The notes: generated by a model from the sequence alone, not told the origin. A stretch of 64,000 nucleotides of DNA from Microvirga brassicacearum (GCF_008757455.1 NZ_VCMV01000006.1:152182-216181); one strand, 5' to 3'; numbered from the stretch's first letter, positions 45,278 to 54,677 are shown. Numbers and translations: made by a program.

Positions 45278-46027
45278 TTGGCTCATGGGAAGTTCATCGC
45301 ATATTATCGCGTGTCGACCGCCAAGCAGGGACGCTCTGGCCTTGGCCTCGAGGCCCAGAAAGAGTCAGTTAGGACCTTTCGAAACGGCGAAAACTGGCAA
45401 CTCGTGGATGAGATCATTGAGGTTGAGAGTGGCAAGCGCTCGGACCGGCCGAAACTAGCAGAAGCTCTCCGCCTGTGCCGTCTTCACGGCGCTACTCTCA
45501 TCATCGCTAAATTGGACCGCCTGGCGCGTAACGTAGCCTTCATCTCCAACCTCATGGAGTCAGGCGTCGAATTCACAGCATGCGACTTTCCTCAGGCTAA
45601 CCGCCTCACCGTCCACATTCTCGCAGCTGTGGCTGAGCACGAGGCAAAGATGATTTCAGATCGCACTCGTGGGGCTCTCGCAGCTGCAAAGGCCCGTGGT
45701 GTCAAGCTCGGAGGAGATCGTGGCAATCTCCCAGCCGTGGCCAGACAGGGAGCAGAAGCCAGCGTAATCGTCCGAGTCAGAGCAGCTCTCGAACGGAGCT
45801 GTGACCTTGCCCCGATCATTGCAGAGTTGAAGGCCGGCGGCTCTGTCTCGTTCCGGCAGATTGCATCCAGTTTGAACGCCCGAGGAATCTGCACTGCACG
45901 AGGCTGCAATTGGAACGCCGTGCAGGTGCAGCGAGTGATCCACAGGATTGAATCCCAAGCTCCTACTGTGCTACGGGCCGGACAATTGCCCTACTACTGC
46001 AATGGTATCGCGACGCTCAGTTCTTAG
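45278..46027 (+). CDS. Serine recombinase (resolvase/invertase family)
   Basis: A 249-residue protein with the resolvase catalytic domain: nucleophile Ser13 in AYYRVSTAKQG, conserved Arg residues in AKLDRLARN (about 83-91), and EHEAKMISDRTRGALAAAKARG at the end of the domain. A short C-terminal recombinase-like DNA-binding part follows (SFRQIASSLNARGICTARGCNWNAVQVQRV). The TTG at 45278 has GAGG 9 bases upstream. It is convergent with darG. It may act on the palindromes upstream of its own gene. Confidence 0.85.
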   Translation: MAHGKFIAYYRVSTAKQGRSGLGLEAQKESVRTFRNGENWQLVDEIIEVESGKRSDRPKLAEALRLCRLHGATLIIAKLDRLARNVAFISNLMESGVEFTACDFPQANRLTVHILAAVAEHEAKMISDRTRGALAAAKARGVKLGGDRGNLPAVARQGAEASVIVRVRAALERSCDLAPIIAELKAGGSVSFRQIASSLNARGICTARGCNWNAVQVQRVIHRIESQAPTVLRAGQLPYYCNGIATLSS

Positions 46028-46042
46028 AAGCCGTGCTCTAAT

Positions 46043-47128
46043 CTAGGCTGGCGCGGCAGCAGCATCTGTTCGCAGGAGACGGCTAAGCGCAAGGGTCAGC
46101 AGTCGGTCATCGAACAACTTTTGCTTCCGATTGGCAGCATTCACGCCGCCGGGCCACTCGCGGAGACCAGATTTCACGTCCTCGAGGTTCGGCTTGATTC
46201 CCTGTTGATGAACGAGCCAATCAACGGTGGCCAAGAGTTCCATCCCCAGAGGAGACTCGAAGCCGTCTATCAGTCCAGTCGTGGCTTCGAGTGCAGATCG
46301 GTACTCTTTCACCTCAGGTGAGGTCAGATAGGCGGCCACCTTGTCCTTTTTCGAATCTTCAAAGTGTATGACGTCTAGAGGGCCAGCGTCGGCCAGTCTT
46401 TTCTCGCTATGAAGATAACTCCCGTCCAACGCATTAAGCAGGTGCGTCAACCTTGGCGCAAACGGACCGAATCGATTGGCCTCGAAACGGAGATCGAGAG
46501 GATTGACAAGCTCGCTGGCTTCAATGCTTCGTTCCAGAAAGTAGGCAAGCTTCTGAACTTCGAGGAGCGTGCATTCGATACCTAAGATCCAGTATCGGCG
46601 GACCAGTTCAGCAACGAGCGCCCGCGCGGGCGTGAGCTTCTCCACGCCGGCGCGTTTTGCAACATTATGATACTTATGGGTCGGCTCGAATACGACGATC
46701 TCGACGCCAGCCAGAGAGCCCAACGCAGCTTCGATCTTCGGACGGACGTCCGCCCAATCCAGGCCACCATTACCGCTGCCAAGGGGCGGTAGGGCCAGGG
46801 AGCGAATACGATTCTCTCTGATGACGTTCTTTAAGTCGGCCAATCCCTCTTCGATCCACTCCATCTTAGAGGGATGGCGCCAATGTTTTTTTGTCGGGAA
46901 GTTAATGATCCATTTAGGCCCGATTAGCTGGTTCCGCTCAGTAACGAACATTCGCCCGACCTGTACAGTGCCCTGCTTACATGCGGTCTCATAGGCCTTA
47001 AAATTCTCCGGGTACGCTTCCTTGAACATGAGCGCTATCCCTTTGCCCATCACGCCCACAGTGTTGACGGTATTGACCAACGCATCGACGTTGGACTCAA
47101 ACAAGTTACCTTGTGTAAATTTGATCAT
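46043..47128 (-). CDS. darG: DarG-like macro-domain antitoxin
   Basis: A 361-residue protein. Residues 1-155 form a macro domain ([50 protein letters not shown]) that removes ADP-ribose from DNA. The C-terminal helical region ([14 protein letters not shown]... to the end) is the DUF4065-like part that binds the toxin. The ATG overlaps the darT TGA by 4 bases. It neutralises the adjacent ADP-ribosyltransferase both enzymatically and by binding, as known for DarTG systems. Confidence 0.9.
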   Translation of the reverse strand: MIKFTQGNLFESNVDALVNTVNTVGVMGKGIALMFKEAYPENFKAYETACKQGTVQVGRMFVTERNQLIGPKWIINFPTKKHWRHPSKMEWIEEGLADLKNVIRENRIRSLALPPLGSGNGGLDWADVRPKIEAALGSLAGVEIVVFEPTHKYHNVAKRAGVEKLTPARALVAELVRRYWILGIECTLLEVQKLAYFLERSIEASELVNPLDLRFEANRFGPFAPRLTHLLNALDGSYLHSEKRLADAGPLDVIHFEDSKKDKVAAYLTSPEVKEYRSALEATTGLIDGFESPLGMELLATVDWLVHQQGIKPNLEDVKSGLREWPGGVNAANRKQKLFDDRLLTLALSRLLRTDAAAAPA

Positions 47129-47769
47129 GAGAAGTACCAGCTCGGTTTTACGTGGACTGGAAGCGTTAAGCCACGCTTCGAGATGCGGTTCTTCAAACCT
47201 GCGGCGACCAAATCATTATAGCACACTACGCCCAAAAGAGCTTCACAAGGCATCATATTAAGAACCAACGCCTCCGCTTGGTACCGTTCGACTTTCCCGG
47301 GATCATCAACGTCTCGCTTGAAATCGCGTCGTTGCAAAATCGACCAATCAATTTGATCAAGCCTTGCAATATCTGAGTAGAAATTCGCTGCAGCCAAGTA
47401 GGCATGTCGATCAGAAAAAATGAACGGCTTCTCTTCCTTGACTAGTTTGTGGAGCGAGGAAACGAGTATCATAATTTCTTCATTGGCTCGCTTAACGATG
47501 CCCGCGTATCCTGTCCTGATATTATATAGCATAGGCGAATACGGCGTGAAATAGAAGGGCACGACGTCGCTTAGCGTCCCTCCGGGTGGAGATGGAAGCG
47601 CCCGACCGCTACGCTTATCTATGAGATCCGGGTTTCCAATATTCACGTAGTTTGGGTCGTGGCACTTGGAATTCCTGCAATGGACCCCGTTCTCCAGGAT
47701 AAACGGAACGTTATCGCGATGAACAATACGAAATATCAGAGCCTTCTGGGGATTGAGATTACTGGACAT
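47125..47769 (-). CDS. darT: DarT-like DNA ADP-ribosyltransferase toxin
   Basis: A 214-residue DUF4433/DarT protein. Family marks are [17 protein letters not shown] (NAD pocket His/Asn), [15 protein letters not shown], and catalytic Glu166 in RYQAEALV with the preceding ARTT-like loop. It attaches ADP-ribose to single-stranded DNA bases, blocking replication, and serves phage defence in characterised systems. The gene precedes darG in one operon with a 4-base overlap. The SD is weak. The promoter lies in the 177-base gap before it. Confidence 0.9.
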   Translation of the reverse strand: MSSNLNPQKALIFRIVHRDNVPFILENGVHCRNSKCHDPNYVNIGNPDLIDKRSGRALPSPPGGTLSDVVPFYFTPYSPMLYNIRTGYAGIVKRANEEIMILVSSLHKLVKEEKPFIFSDRHAYLAAANFYSDIARLDQIDWSILQRRDFKRDVDDPGKVERYQAEALVLNMMPCEALLGVVCYNDLVAAGLKNRISKRGLTLPVHVKPSWYFS

Positions 47770-47946
47770 CTAGGTATGCGTTTCACCCGTCAAAATTAAC
47801 ACGACCCTTCCCCGAACCAAGGTCCTGTCAAGGCCCGAACTCTTGGGTAGCACGGCCACCCGAGAAAATTCAAACGAGCTTCTCATGACCATTTTACCCT
47901 GCTGATAATGCGAACGGCCGAAAGAAGTCCGCGGCAGCGAGCTTGA

Positions 47947-50307
47947 TTACCCCTCCAAGGCCTTCTTTATCGCATCATCAGGTGTCTTGTGATGAGTGCA
48001 GCGCGTCTGACCTGACGACGTTATCCGCCAGACCGAGTAGCCGCCTTTGCCAAGAGGTTTAATGGGGTCAAAGCTCCACTTTCCTGCCGTTATCAGCCGG
48101 ACAAGCACTCGTTGCTTCCCATTCTCGTCCCGAATTGAGAGGAGCTTCCTCCCGGCGTCGTTTTGGATGAGATGTTCACCCTTCGGATCGATTGCAAAGA
48201 TCTGATCGCCCTTCCATACGAGAAAATCAGGGTAGAAGTTGCGAGTCCCTCCCTTTTCCAGCAGGGGTATCGCGTAACCCCCATTAGGTGGATTACGCAC
48301 CCACTTGTAGCCCGTCGCGTCGATGGCTCGCGCAAATTCGGGCTCGAATCCTTTCAGATCGCTGTAGCCCGCATGGCCGGCATTCTCAAAATGCTCAATC
48401 TCGTCGGGTTTCGAAAGCACGCTTGAAATCGTAAAGAGATTGGTATCTTCGAACGCCAGCTCAGCGTGCGCCAAGTAGACGTCCACCAGCCGCTCTGCTT
48501 TGTCACGTAGGTCTGTGGCGGCTTGACTCGTCACTTCGATCCTTGCCTCGAAGCGGGGATCAGCCCAGTCCACGGTCTTGGCTGCTTCAGGGTAGAGAGC
48601 TTGCATCGCCCGTCGGATCAGCCAGCGAGCGATGACGCGGTTGGAATGCGCTTTCGCAGAGGTCACAACGGTTGGTTTTGACCCATCACCAATTGCCTGG
48701 GTGGCTCGACTCAACTCGCCCGGCCCCTCCACTTGCGAGATTGGGGCTCCGTTGTAATCATGAACGAGATTCATAACTTCTTGCAGAGGCTCAACGGCTT
48801 TCTCAGCATCTATGTGGATCTCCGGGAGGGTCAATGCCTCCTTCGGATTGAGGCGAGCCCGCTTGCGATCTTGAGGATCGCTGAATCCTTCAAGTTTAAC
48901 TTCTGGCATCTCGGCAGCAATCTTCTTGCTGACCATGTCAAGGATTTTGGGGAACTCCTGTCGGCTGTCGATCCGGATGTAGAAGTTCGCGGTGTTCAGC
49001 TCAGGATCCGCGTAATGCCTCGCACCGGGCTGTCGGATAACCCGGCCGATTACCTGTTCGATTTGGACGGCGGATCCCATCGACTTGTCGATATAGGCGA
49101 AGCAGCATTCAGGATCGTCCCAGCCTTCCTGAAGCGAAAGGTTGAAGATGATGTGCTTGAAGCTTCCGGCATTGAACGCAGAAAAATCGTCTTCACCACC
49201 ACTGAAGAGGTTAAATTCATCGGGCGGCGGGTAGCCCTTTCTGTCCATCTTCAGATCCGCATAAATAGCGATTTCTGCGGGGTCGATGTTCTGTTCCTCA
49301 ACTAGGTACCTCCAGATCAAGATCGGAGGTGCCCTACGCTGATTAAAAGGCTTGTTCGCGCTGTCCGCCGTCCCGTCGTCGCTGCTGATGTTGGTCTTGC
49401 AAACGTAAATAGCCTTAGGTTCGAAACCGGCTTCAAGGTCTTCAGCCCTATTAGTGACGACCTTGAAGTCGGCAATCATATCATTGAGCGTCGACTCCAT
49501 CTCAGTCGCGTAACCGCCAAGGATGATTTGACGCTTAACTAGACCAGCCTCGACGGCATCCTTGCTGCGGATCGCGGTGACAAGGCCCTTCTGCGGACTG
49601 TCGTGATCAAAGTCGATTGCGCTGTCTGACCATCCATACTCTTTCAGACGGTCGATGATACGACCCAGCTTCCCTGGTGTTTTCATTGTAGCAGAGGCGA
49701 CCAGTATCACGTCGGGCTGAAGCTCCAGCAGCAACTCGGTCTGCTGGTCGGTGAGGTTGTGACCCTCGTCGTAGACGATGATGAGGGGCCTACGTTCGCC
49801 AGACCCGTTCGTAGCCCGAGCAGTGAGCATTTCCCAAAGCGGATCGTCGTCGTTATCCGGAACTGCCTTGTGGACTTTGAGGGTCCCGTCGCCCTTGTCC
49901 TTTTGATTGAACGCCGCCACCGTAGTCATGGCGATTACTGGCTGAGTGTCATCGGCAATCCGATCTGAGTTTATCTCGGACAGCTGATTAACGAGGAAGC
50001 CCTCAAGCAGGCCACTGTACTTTCCGCCGCCCACGAAGTTTCCATAGGTCTGCTCAACGACCGCCTTGCTTTTTGAAATCCAGAGTACGATCGGCTCAGA
50101 CTTCATGAGAGCGCGGAGTTGCGCCACTGAGTCAGCTAGAATGGGCGTCTTGCCTGACCCAGTGATGGCCGCGAGCGCCTGATAAAATGGTGTTGCCCAG
50201 TTTCTCTTTTCCCAAGGACGCTCATCATCATCCTGAGTTAGGAGCAGGTAGCGGCGAGCAATTTGATCGGCAGCGCGAGTCTGAAAGGGGAGAAGCTCAA
50301 ATGTCAC
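47947..50307 (-). CDS. res: Type III restriction enzyme, Res subunit
   Basis: A 786-residue ATP-dependent endonuclease subunit. The SF2 helicase core has Walker A GSGKT (50-54), DEGH box (180-183), VASATMKT, and the motif VI-like IGRVIRQPGARHY near 430. A C-terminal PD-(D/E)xK nuclease follows: FYPDFLVWKG then IDPKGEHL around 715-740. The GTG at 50307 overlaps the mod stop (GTGA) and has GGAGAA 7 bases upstream. It cleaves DNA carrying unmethylated head-to-head sites in complex with Mod. Confidence 0.93.
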   Translation of the reverse strand: MTFELLPFQTRAADQIARRYLLLTQDDDERPWEKRNWATPFYQALAAITGSGKTPILADSVAQLRALMKSEPIVLWISKSKAVVEQTYGNFVGGGKYSGLLEGFLVNQLSEINSDRIADDTQPVIAMTTVAAFNQKDKGDGTLKVHKAVPDNDDDPLWEMLTARATNGSGERRPLIIVYDEGHNLTDQQTELLLELQPDVILVASATMKTPGKLGRIIDRLKEYGWSDSAIDFDHDSPQKGLVTAIRSKDAVEAGLVKRQIILGGYATEMESTLNDMIADFKVVTNRAEDLEAGFEPKAIYVCKTNISSDDGTADSANKPFNQRRAPPILIWRYLVEEQNIDPAEIAIYADLKMDRKGYPPPDEFNLFSGGEDDFSAFNAGSFKHIIFNLSLQEGWDDPECCFAYIDKSMGSAVQIEQVIGRVIRQPGARHYADPELNTANFYIRIDSRQEFPKILDMVSKKIAAEMPEVKLEGFSDPQDRKRARLNPKEALTLPEIHIDAEKAVEPLQEVMNLVHDYNGAPISQVEGPGELSRATQAIGDGSKPTVVTSAKAHSNRVIARWLIRRAMQALYPEAAKTVDWADPRFEARIEVTSQAATDLRDKAERLVDVYLAHAELAFEDTNLFTISSVLSKPDEIEHFENAGHAGYSDLKGFEPEFARAIDATGYKWVRNPPNGGYAIPLLEKGGTRNFYPDFLVWKGDQIFAIDPKGEHLIQNDAGRKLLSIRDENGKQRVLVRLITAGKWSFDPIKPLGKGGYSVWRITSSGQTRCTHHKTPDDAIKKALEG

Positions 50308-52292
50308 GCAGCGTTCTCCGTAGCCTGCGGTTGTTCATCCTTCGCTGTCCCGTAAAGATGCACTGCCTCATTAAAACCTAGCTTTTCCAAGATCCGGTTA
50401 GGAATCTGATAAAACTCGGTGTTGGGACCGCTGTAAGTCGAGATTCGTGCGTACACGTGGAAAGGTTGCGACAGGCCCTCCGCGGCAGCTTCTCTCGCAA
50501 TCGCGCGGAACGCAGTCCGGTTAAGGACGGACGGTTCGTCAGGCCCATTCCAGATCAAGAAATAACCCTCACCGCGGGGGGACTTGGCGAACAGGTGCTC
50601 GTGCGTTCCCACTGGCAGGCGATGCAAATGCGCTGCGGAGCGCTCGTTCTGATCCCAATGAGACGTGAGTAGGAGGTCAATCATCTCCTCGCGTTCAAGT
50701 GCCAGGACCGCCGCCGCGTCAACGGTTGACATCAGTTTGGAGAACCTGAAGCCGCCGGGTAGAGGTGTGGCTCCTTTGAAAATCTTACCTTGTTTTGTGA
50801 CCCGCTCACCCGTGATCGCGTGCTTCACGCGCACAGCTGTTAGGCTGCGAGCATAAGGATCTCCGCGCTCAGGCCGACCCTGCTCAATCAATATGAAACG
50901 CCGTTCGGCACTTGACTCATTATTGACCTCTAGAACTGCATGCGCGGTGGTGCCTGATCCGGCGAAAGGGTCGAGCACGATCCCCGAGGGTGGACACCAG
51001 ATTTGAATGATTTTCTTGAACAAGCGAAGCGGCTTTACCGTGTCAAAGCCGTGCGAACGGCCAACGATGGCCGATAGTTCGTTGATACCCGCTTGACTGT
51101 GACCTGAGTGCTCATGCTCCCACGACACATTGCCGATCTCAAACGGTTCCTCGTAGTCTTCGTCCGCCCAAAACGTCGTTGGCACGATACCCTTTTTCAC
51201 GTCCTCGAGATACTTCTTCATCCCAAAGGTACCCTGGCCCTCGTCCCGCCAATGCGCCGCTGGCCAATTACCCTTAGCACGGATGGCCTCGGCAGCTTTG
51301 CGGGCCTGCTTCAGAACCGGGAGTTCGCGTTTGACCGCTTTTTCGCCCGGGAGGGGAGCGCCCTTAATCATGAGAGCTAGAGCCTTACCGTCGTTCAGGT
51401 CACGCTCGACGTACTGCGAACCCCAAGCTTGGAGGAAGGCTTTCATCCGCTTCTTCTCAGAGCCCCAGTGCCGGCCTTCGCTAGGGTAATGCAACTCGCC
51501 CGTAAAAGGGGACTGGACGGCGTAAACCATGCCTTTGTGCGTATCTGCACCGCGGGCAGTTAAATCTCCTGGCTTCCAGAGGCGTGGGTCTCCATCGGGC
51601 GAGAGATAACGCGCGTTCATCGCATCCGTACGTGGCAAAAGGCCAGTCTTCGAGCGTTCGATGTCCTTGGCGTACACAAGGACATACTCAGTGGTGGTTG
51701 ATATGTGCTTGCGATCGTTGCGCGGGGCGTAACTCTTTTGCCAGTTGATAATACCCACACGGTTGGCTTCCCCAAAAAGCTCATCTAGCAACAGGCCGAG
51801 GCGGTAAAGCTCCCGCTGATCGATACAGATAGCTAGCACGCCGCCCGGGCGGAGCATCTCTTTCATTACCCAGAGGCGGGGTTTCATGAACCGGAGCCAT
51901 TTGGAATGGCGGGATCCATCATCCGTGGGTACGAGCGTTCCTAGGTCGGGATCGTTCGGATCCACATCCCATTTGTCATTGTATCGAAAATCCAGGCCGG
52001 TGTTATACGGCGGGTCTGTGAGCACAAGGTCAACATGACCGCGGTACTTGTACAGGCTCACTAATGCCTGCAGATTCTCGCCCTCGACGATCAAATTTTC
52101 CGCCTGTTCCGCCTCGTCGCCGCAGGACAACTTCTTCTCGATCTTTTGGGCTCGCGGCTGGACACGGCGAACGATTTGCCAAGGTGCGGTCTGGCCCGGG
52201 TACGTCAGCCGAATACCTCCCGCGGCTGCGCCATCACGTTCCAATAGGAGGCGGATCAGCTCTTCGCGGCTGAGCTTGTCATAGTCTCTCAT
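50304..52292 (-). CDS. mod: Type III DNA adenine-N6 methyltransferase, Mod subunit
   Basis: A 662-residue beta-class methyltransferase. The catalytic DPPY is at 93-96 (LTDPPYNTGLDF), and the SAM motif DPFAGSGTTAHAVL is at 441-454. The large region between holds the variable target-recognition domain (about 200-400). The C-terminal part contacts Res in known enzymes. The ATG at 52292 has AGGGGG upstream. It is first gene of the mod-res operon, next to the right end of the island. The recognition sequence cannot be predicted. Confidence 0.93.
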   Translation of the reverse strand: MRDYDKLSREELIRLLLERDGAAAGGIRLTYPGQTAPWQIVRRVQPRAQKIEKKLSCGDEAEQAENLIVEGENLQALVSLYKYRGHVDLVLTDPPYNTGLDFRYNDKWDVDPNDPDLGTLVPTDDGSRHSKWLRFMKPRLWVMKEMLRPGGVLAICIDQRELYRLGLLLDELFGEANRVGIINWQKSYAPRNDRKHISTTTEYVLVYAKDIERSKTGLLPRTDAMNARYLSPDGDPRLWKPGDLTARGADTHKGMVYAVQSPFTGELHYPSEGRHWGSEKKRMKAFLQAWGSQYVERDLNDGKALALMIKGAPLPGEKAVKRELPVLKQARKAAEAIRAKGNWPAAHWRDEGQGTFGMKKYLEDVKKGIVPTTFWADEDYEEPFEIGNVSWEHEHSGHSQAGINELSAIVGRSHGFDTVKPLRLFKKIIQIWCPPSGIVLDPFAGSGTTAHAVLEVNNESSAERRFILIEQGRPERGDPYARSLTAVRVKHAITGERVTKQGKIFKGATPLPGGFRFSKLMSTVDAAAVLALEREEMIDLLLTSHWDQNERSAAHLHRLPVGTHEHLFAKSPRGEGYFLIWNGPDEPSVLNRTAFRAIAREAAAEGLSQPFHVYARISTYSGPNTEFYQIPNRILEKLGFNEAVHLYGTAKDEQPQATENAA

Positions 52293-52558
52293 GTTTCCCC
52301 CTGGCCGAGTAGTCGGGCAATGCTAGCGCGATAGGGCAACCACTGCCGCTCCCGTCCGTAGGCAATTCGCCTTATACACAGTGAAGTGCATCCTTGAGCC
52401 CTATTACCGCTTAGGTTAGCAGACCGCGAACAAATAGGGAACCTAAAAGCGCACCGATAGAAACAAGCGGGCTTGCGCCGGGCACCGGACCGGTACACAA
52501 TGCGGTGCCGGGCGGCGAAAATTCTCCAGCATATTCAGGCTATTAATGTTTTGGACTG

Positions 52559-52579
52559 CGAGTCCTCTCCTGGGCACCA
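52559..52579 (+). repeat. Right attachment-site core (attR)
   Basis: An exact 21-base copy of 39974-39994 (tRNA-Leu 3' end including CCA) without the rest of a tRNA. The sequence after it resembles the left flank only weakly, as expected for a recombination junction. Confidence 0.85.
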
Positions 52580-52620
52580 ATCCGAATTTCAACACGTCCA
52601 ATCACGTCCGAGACTGATTC

Positions 52621-52650
52621 AAAAGGCCCGGTTTTCCCGGGCTTTTTTGT
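52621..52650 (+). terminator. Rho-independent terminator, probably the original tRNA-Leu terminator
   Basis: GCCCGG and CCGGGC form a six-pair GC stem around TTTTC, extended by A-T pairs and followed by a T-run. It sits 42 bases after attR, where the tRNA terminator would have been before the island inserted. Confidence 0.8.
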
Positions 52651-52724
52651 TTACGCGTGCCGGGGAGGAAGTGGATTCCCCTGGCAGGGAGCCCATTCAC
52701 CCTCGCCGAAGCCGCCTCACTTCT

Positions 52725-53498
52725 TCACCGTCGCTGCGCGACGAAAAACAGACGCGGGAAACGCAGCAGGACCTTTCCGTCTCCTTGCGCCGGATACGCC
52801 TCCGCGATGGCGGCTTCGTAGAGCGCGAGATAGTTGGCTCGCTCCCCATCCGGCAAGGGATCGAGATAAGGTTTGAGGCCGGTGCTGCGGAACCACTCGA
52901 CGATGGCGCCGGGACCGTCGAGGACGTGGATGTAGGTCGTCTGCCAGATGTCGACATTGCAGCCGGCGCGCTGGAGGCACGCGTAATAATCCTCGAACGA
53001 CCCGATGGTGGAGCGCGCAGCCGACGCGGATGACAACGCGCCGGCCCAGGGGCCGGCTTTGGCGATCTGCGTCATCAAGCGGTGCGCCGGCTCATCGAGA
53101 TTGTTCGGCATCTGAACGGCGAGGACGCCGCCGGTTTTCAAGAAGGACACCAGGCGCGGGAGAAGCCCCGCGTGGTTCGGCAACCATTGCAGGACCGCGT
53201 TGGCGAAGATGAGGTCGAAGCGCTCGGTCGGCTCCCAGGCCTGCAGGTCCATCTGTTGGAAATCCACGTCCGGAAGACGCTCGCGCGCCGCCGCGACCAT
53301 CGCGGCCGAACTGTCGAGGCCGGTGATGCGGGCGACCGGGAAGCGCCCTGCCAGCAAAGCGGTGCTATTGCCGGGTCCGCAGCCGAGATCGACGCAGCGT
53401 TCCGCTTCCGCCAAGGGCACCCGGCGCAGAAGATCGGTCGACGGACGCGTGCGCTCATCCTCGAACTTCAGGTACTGATCGGCGTTCCAATCCGCCAA
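52725..53498 (-). CDS. tam: Trans-aconitate 2-methyltransferase
   Basis: A 257-residue class I SAM methyltransferase. Motif I is [19 protein letters not shown] near 36-54, acidic motif II is GLDSSAAMV, and Tam-specific stretches include [18 protein letters not shown] at the N-terminus and [12 protein letters not shown] near 100. It methylates trans-aconitate, a spontaneous by-product that inhibits aconitase. The TTG at 53498 is supported by AAAGGA 8 bases upstream and by the family N-terminus. Confidence 0.92.
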   Translation of the reverse strand: MADWNADQYLKFEDERTRPSTDLLRRVPLAEAERCVDLGCGPGNSTALLAGRFPVARITGLDSSAAMVAAARERLPDVDFQQMDLQAWEPTERFDLIFANAVLQWLPNHAGLLPRLVSFLKTGGVLAVQMPNNLDEPAHRLMTQIAKAGPWAGALSSASAARSTIGSFEDYYACLQRAGCNVDIWQTTYIHVLDGPGAIVEWFRSTGLKPYLDPLPDGERANYLALYEAAIAEAYPAQGDGKVLLRFPRLFFVAQRR

Positions 53499-53563
53499 GG
53501 CGATGTCCTTTCGGGCGCGGGCGCTGCCGGCAGAGAGGGGCGCGACGGGAATGCCGCCGAGCC

Positions 53564-53719
53564 TCAGCTGATGCCTTCGGTGGATTTTTCGCAGTCGCGT
53601 TTGGGGGTCTGCGGCGGGGGCTTCTGCTGCGCCAGCACGGGGTTGTCCGACATGTCGCCGGTGGCGGCGGCCGGCGCTGCGAAGGCCAAGGTCAAGGCGA
53701 GAAAAAATGCGCGAAGCAT
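53564..53719 (-). CDS. Small secreted protein (51 aa), hypothetical
   Basis: The ATG at 53719 has GAGAGGA upstream and opens a 51-residue frame. A signal peptide ([19 protein letters not shown]) is followed by a short Pro/Gln-rich mature part with one Cys ([13 protein letters not shown]). The single cysteine near the C-terminus could pair in a dimer. Family unknown. The good SD and signal peptide make it a likely gene. Confidence 0.55.
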   Translation of the reverse strand: MLRAFFLALTLAFAAPAAATGDMSDNPVLAQQKPPPQTPKRDCEKSTEGIS

Positions 53720-53754
53720 CGTCTGTCCTCTCAGTGAGCCGATCCAGCGATGCT

Positions 53755-53788
53755 AGAGCATGATGTCGAAAAGTGCGACGCGGTTTTC
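53755..53788 (+). repeat. Dispersed intergenic repeat, copy A (plus)
   Basis: The element begins AGAGCATGATGTCGAAAAGT and ends GCGGTTTTC. It matches the inverted copy at 54678-54708 with three differences over 31 bases. The two copies flank the Tyr/Pro-rich secreted protein gene. Confidence 0.7.
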
Positions 53789-53949
53789 ACGCCATCACGC
53801 TCCCGATCACGTTGTGGGCCTGACCAGATCGGCTTTATCTCGCCCCATCATCGCGGCCCGAAGCCTCCGCTTCGATCCAAAAACAAAGCGGGAACGTTTG
53901 GCGGGGCAATTCCGTTGATTCCCGTTCGTTTGACGACGTGGAGGCTGTC

Positions 53950-54573
53950 ATGTCCCTGACTCGGACGGCGAAAACGTTTTCGTTGAAGGGGCTTGCCGTC
54001 GTGGCCTGTGCGCTGACGGCATTCTCCGGGATGACCATTCCGACGCCCTCGGAGGCACAGGTTTATCGCGGGCGGCCGGCCCATATGGCTCCCGGCTGGG
54101 CCGGGCGCCCGGGCTTTGTGCCCCGCGCTGCCTACCGGCCCGCTTTCCGGGGCTATCGGGCGGCGTATGGCTACCGGCCGGTCTATCGCGGATATCGACC
54201 GGCCTACCGGCCGGTCTATGGGGGATTTCGCCCGGCCTACGGCTATCGCCCGTGGCGCGCCGCCTATCGGCCGGCATACTACCCCTACCGGCCGGCCTAT
54301 TATGGCGGCTACGGATACCGCTCGTCCTATTATGGCGGCTACGGATATGGCTATCCTTATGGCGGCTATTACGGGCGCTCCTACGATGGCGGCGGCGCAG
54401 TGGTCGCCGGCCTGATCGGCGGCCTGGCGCTTGGAGCGATTGCGAGTGCGGCCGCGCGGCCGGCTTACCGGCCCGCGACCTATCGCTCCTACGACAACTG
54501 CTTCTTTGAGCGCCGGCGGGTGGTCACGCGAAGCGGCAATGCCGTCATACGGCGGGTCCGCACCTGCCATTGA
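53950..54573 (+). CDS. Secreted Tyr/Pro/Arg/Gly-rich repeat protein
   Basis: A 207-residue protein. An N-terminal signal region (LKGLAVVACALTAFSGMTI, cleavage near SEAQ) is followed by about 110 residues of degenerate YRPAYR-type repeats and YGGYGY repeats. A Gly/Ala hydrophobic stretch (GGAVVAGLIGGLALGAIASAAA) comes next, and a Cys-containing tail (NCFFERRRVVTRSGNAVIRRVRTCH) ends the protein. The ATG at 53950 has GGAGG 6 bases upstream. The pattern is common for surface or periplasmic proteins of rhizobia. Function unknown. Confidence 0.75.
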   Translation: MSLTRTAKTFSLKGLAVVACALTAFSGMTIPTPSEAQVYRGRPAHMAPGWAGRPGFVPRAAYRPAFRGYRAAYGYRPVYRGYRPAYRPVYGGFRPAYGYRPWRAAYRPAYYPYRPAYYGGYGYRSSYYGGYGYGYPYGGYYGRSYDGGGAVVAGLIGGLALGAIASAAARPAYRPATYRSYDNCFFERRRVVTRSGNAVIRRVRTCH

Positions 54574-54677
54574 GCCTGCCTTCCGCAGGATGCCCATGGC
54601 CAAGAGTTCGGGCCGAATGGAGCCCGAACTCTTGGACCGCGACCGTTTTTTCGATCATCCGGAGCATGCGGTCGGCT

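Larger units (their letters stand above)
39974..52579. mobile_element. Genomic island integrated in tRNA-Leu, carrying defence genes
   Basis: The element is about 12.6 kb and is bounded by the 21-bp direct repeats. In order it holds a tyrosine integrase, an RHH protein and Rep-like HUH protein, a nuclease-like plus GNAT-like pair, a serine recombinase, DarG-DarT, and type III Res-Mod. Its intergenic DNA is AT-rich compared with the GC-rich flanks. There is no relaxase, T4SS or phage structural gene, so if mobile it is an integrative satellite needing help (inference). Confidence 0.85.
52293..52724. other. Intergenic region spanning the island's right end
   Basis: The first part (to 52558) is island DNA with no recognisable gene. 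The 21-base repeat of the tRNA-Leu end lies at 52559-52579, followed by a terminator-like hairpin at 52621-52650 and backbone DNA. The mod promoter should be in 52293-52400. Confidence 0.6.

Noticed and set aside
52559..52579. Second tRNA-Leu at the right end of the island
   Set aside because: Only the last 21 bases are present; no acceptor 5' strand, D arm or anticodon arm.
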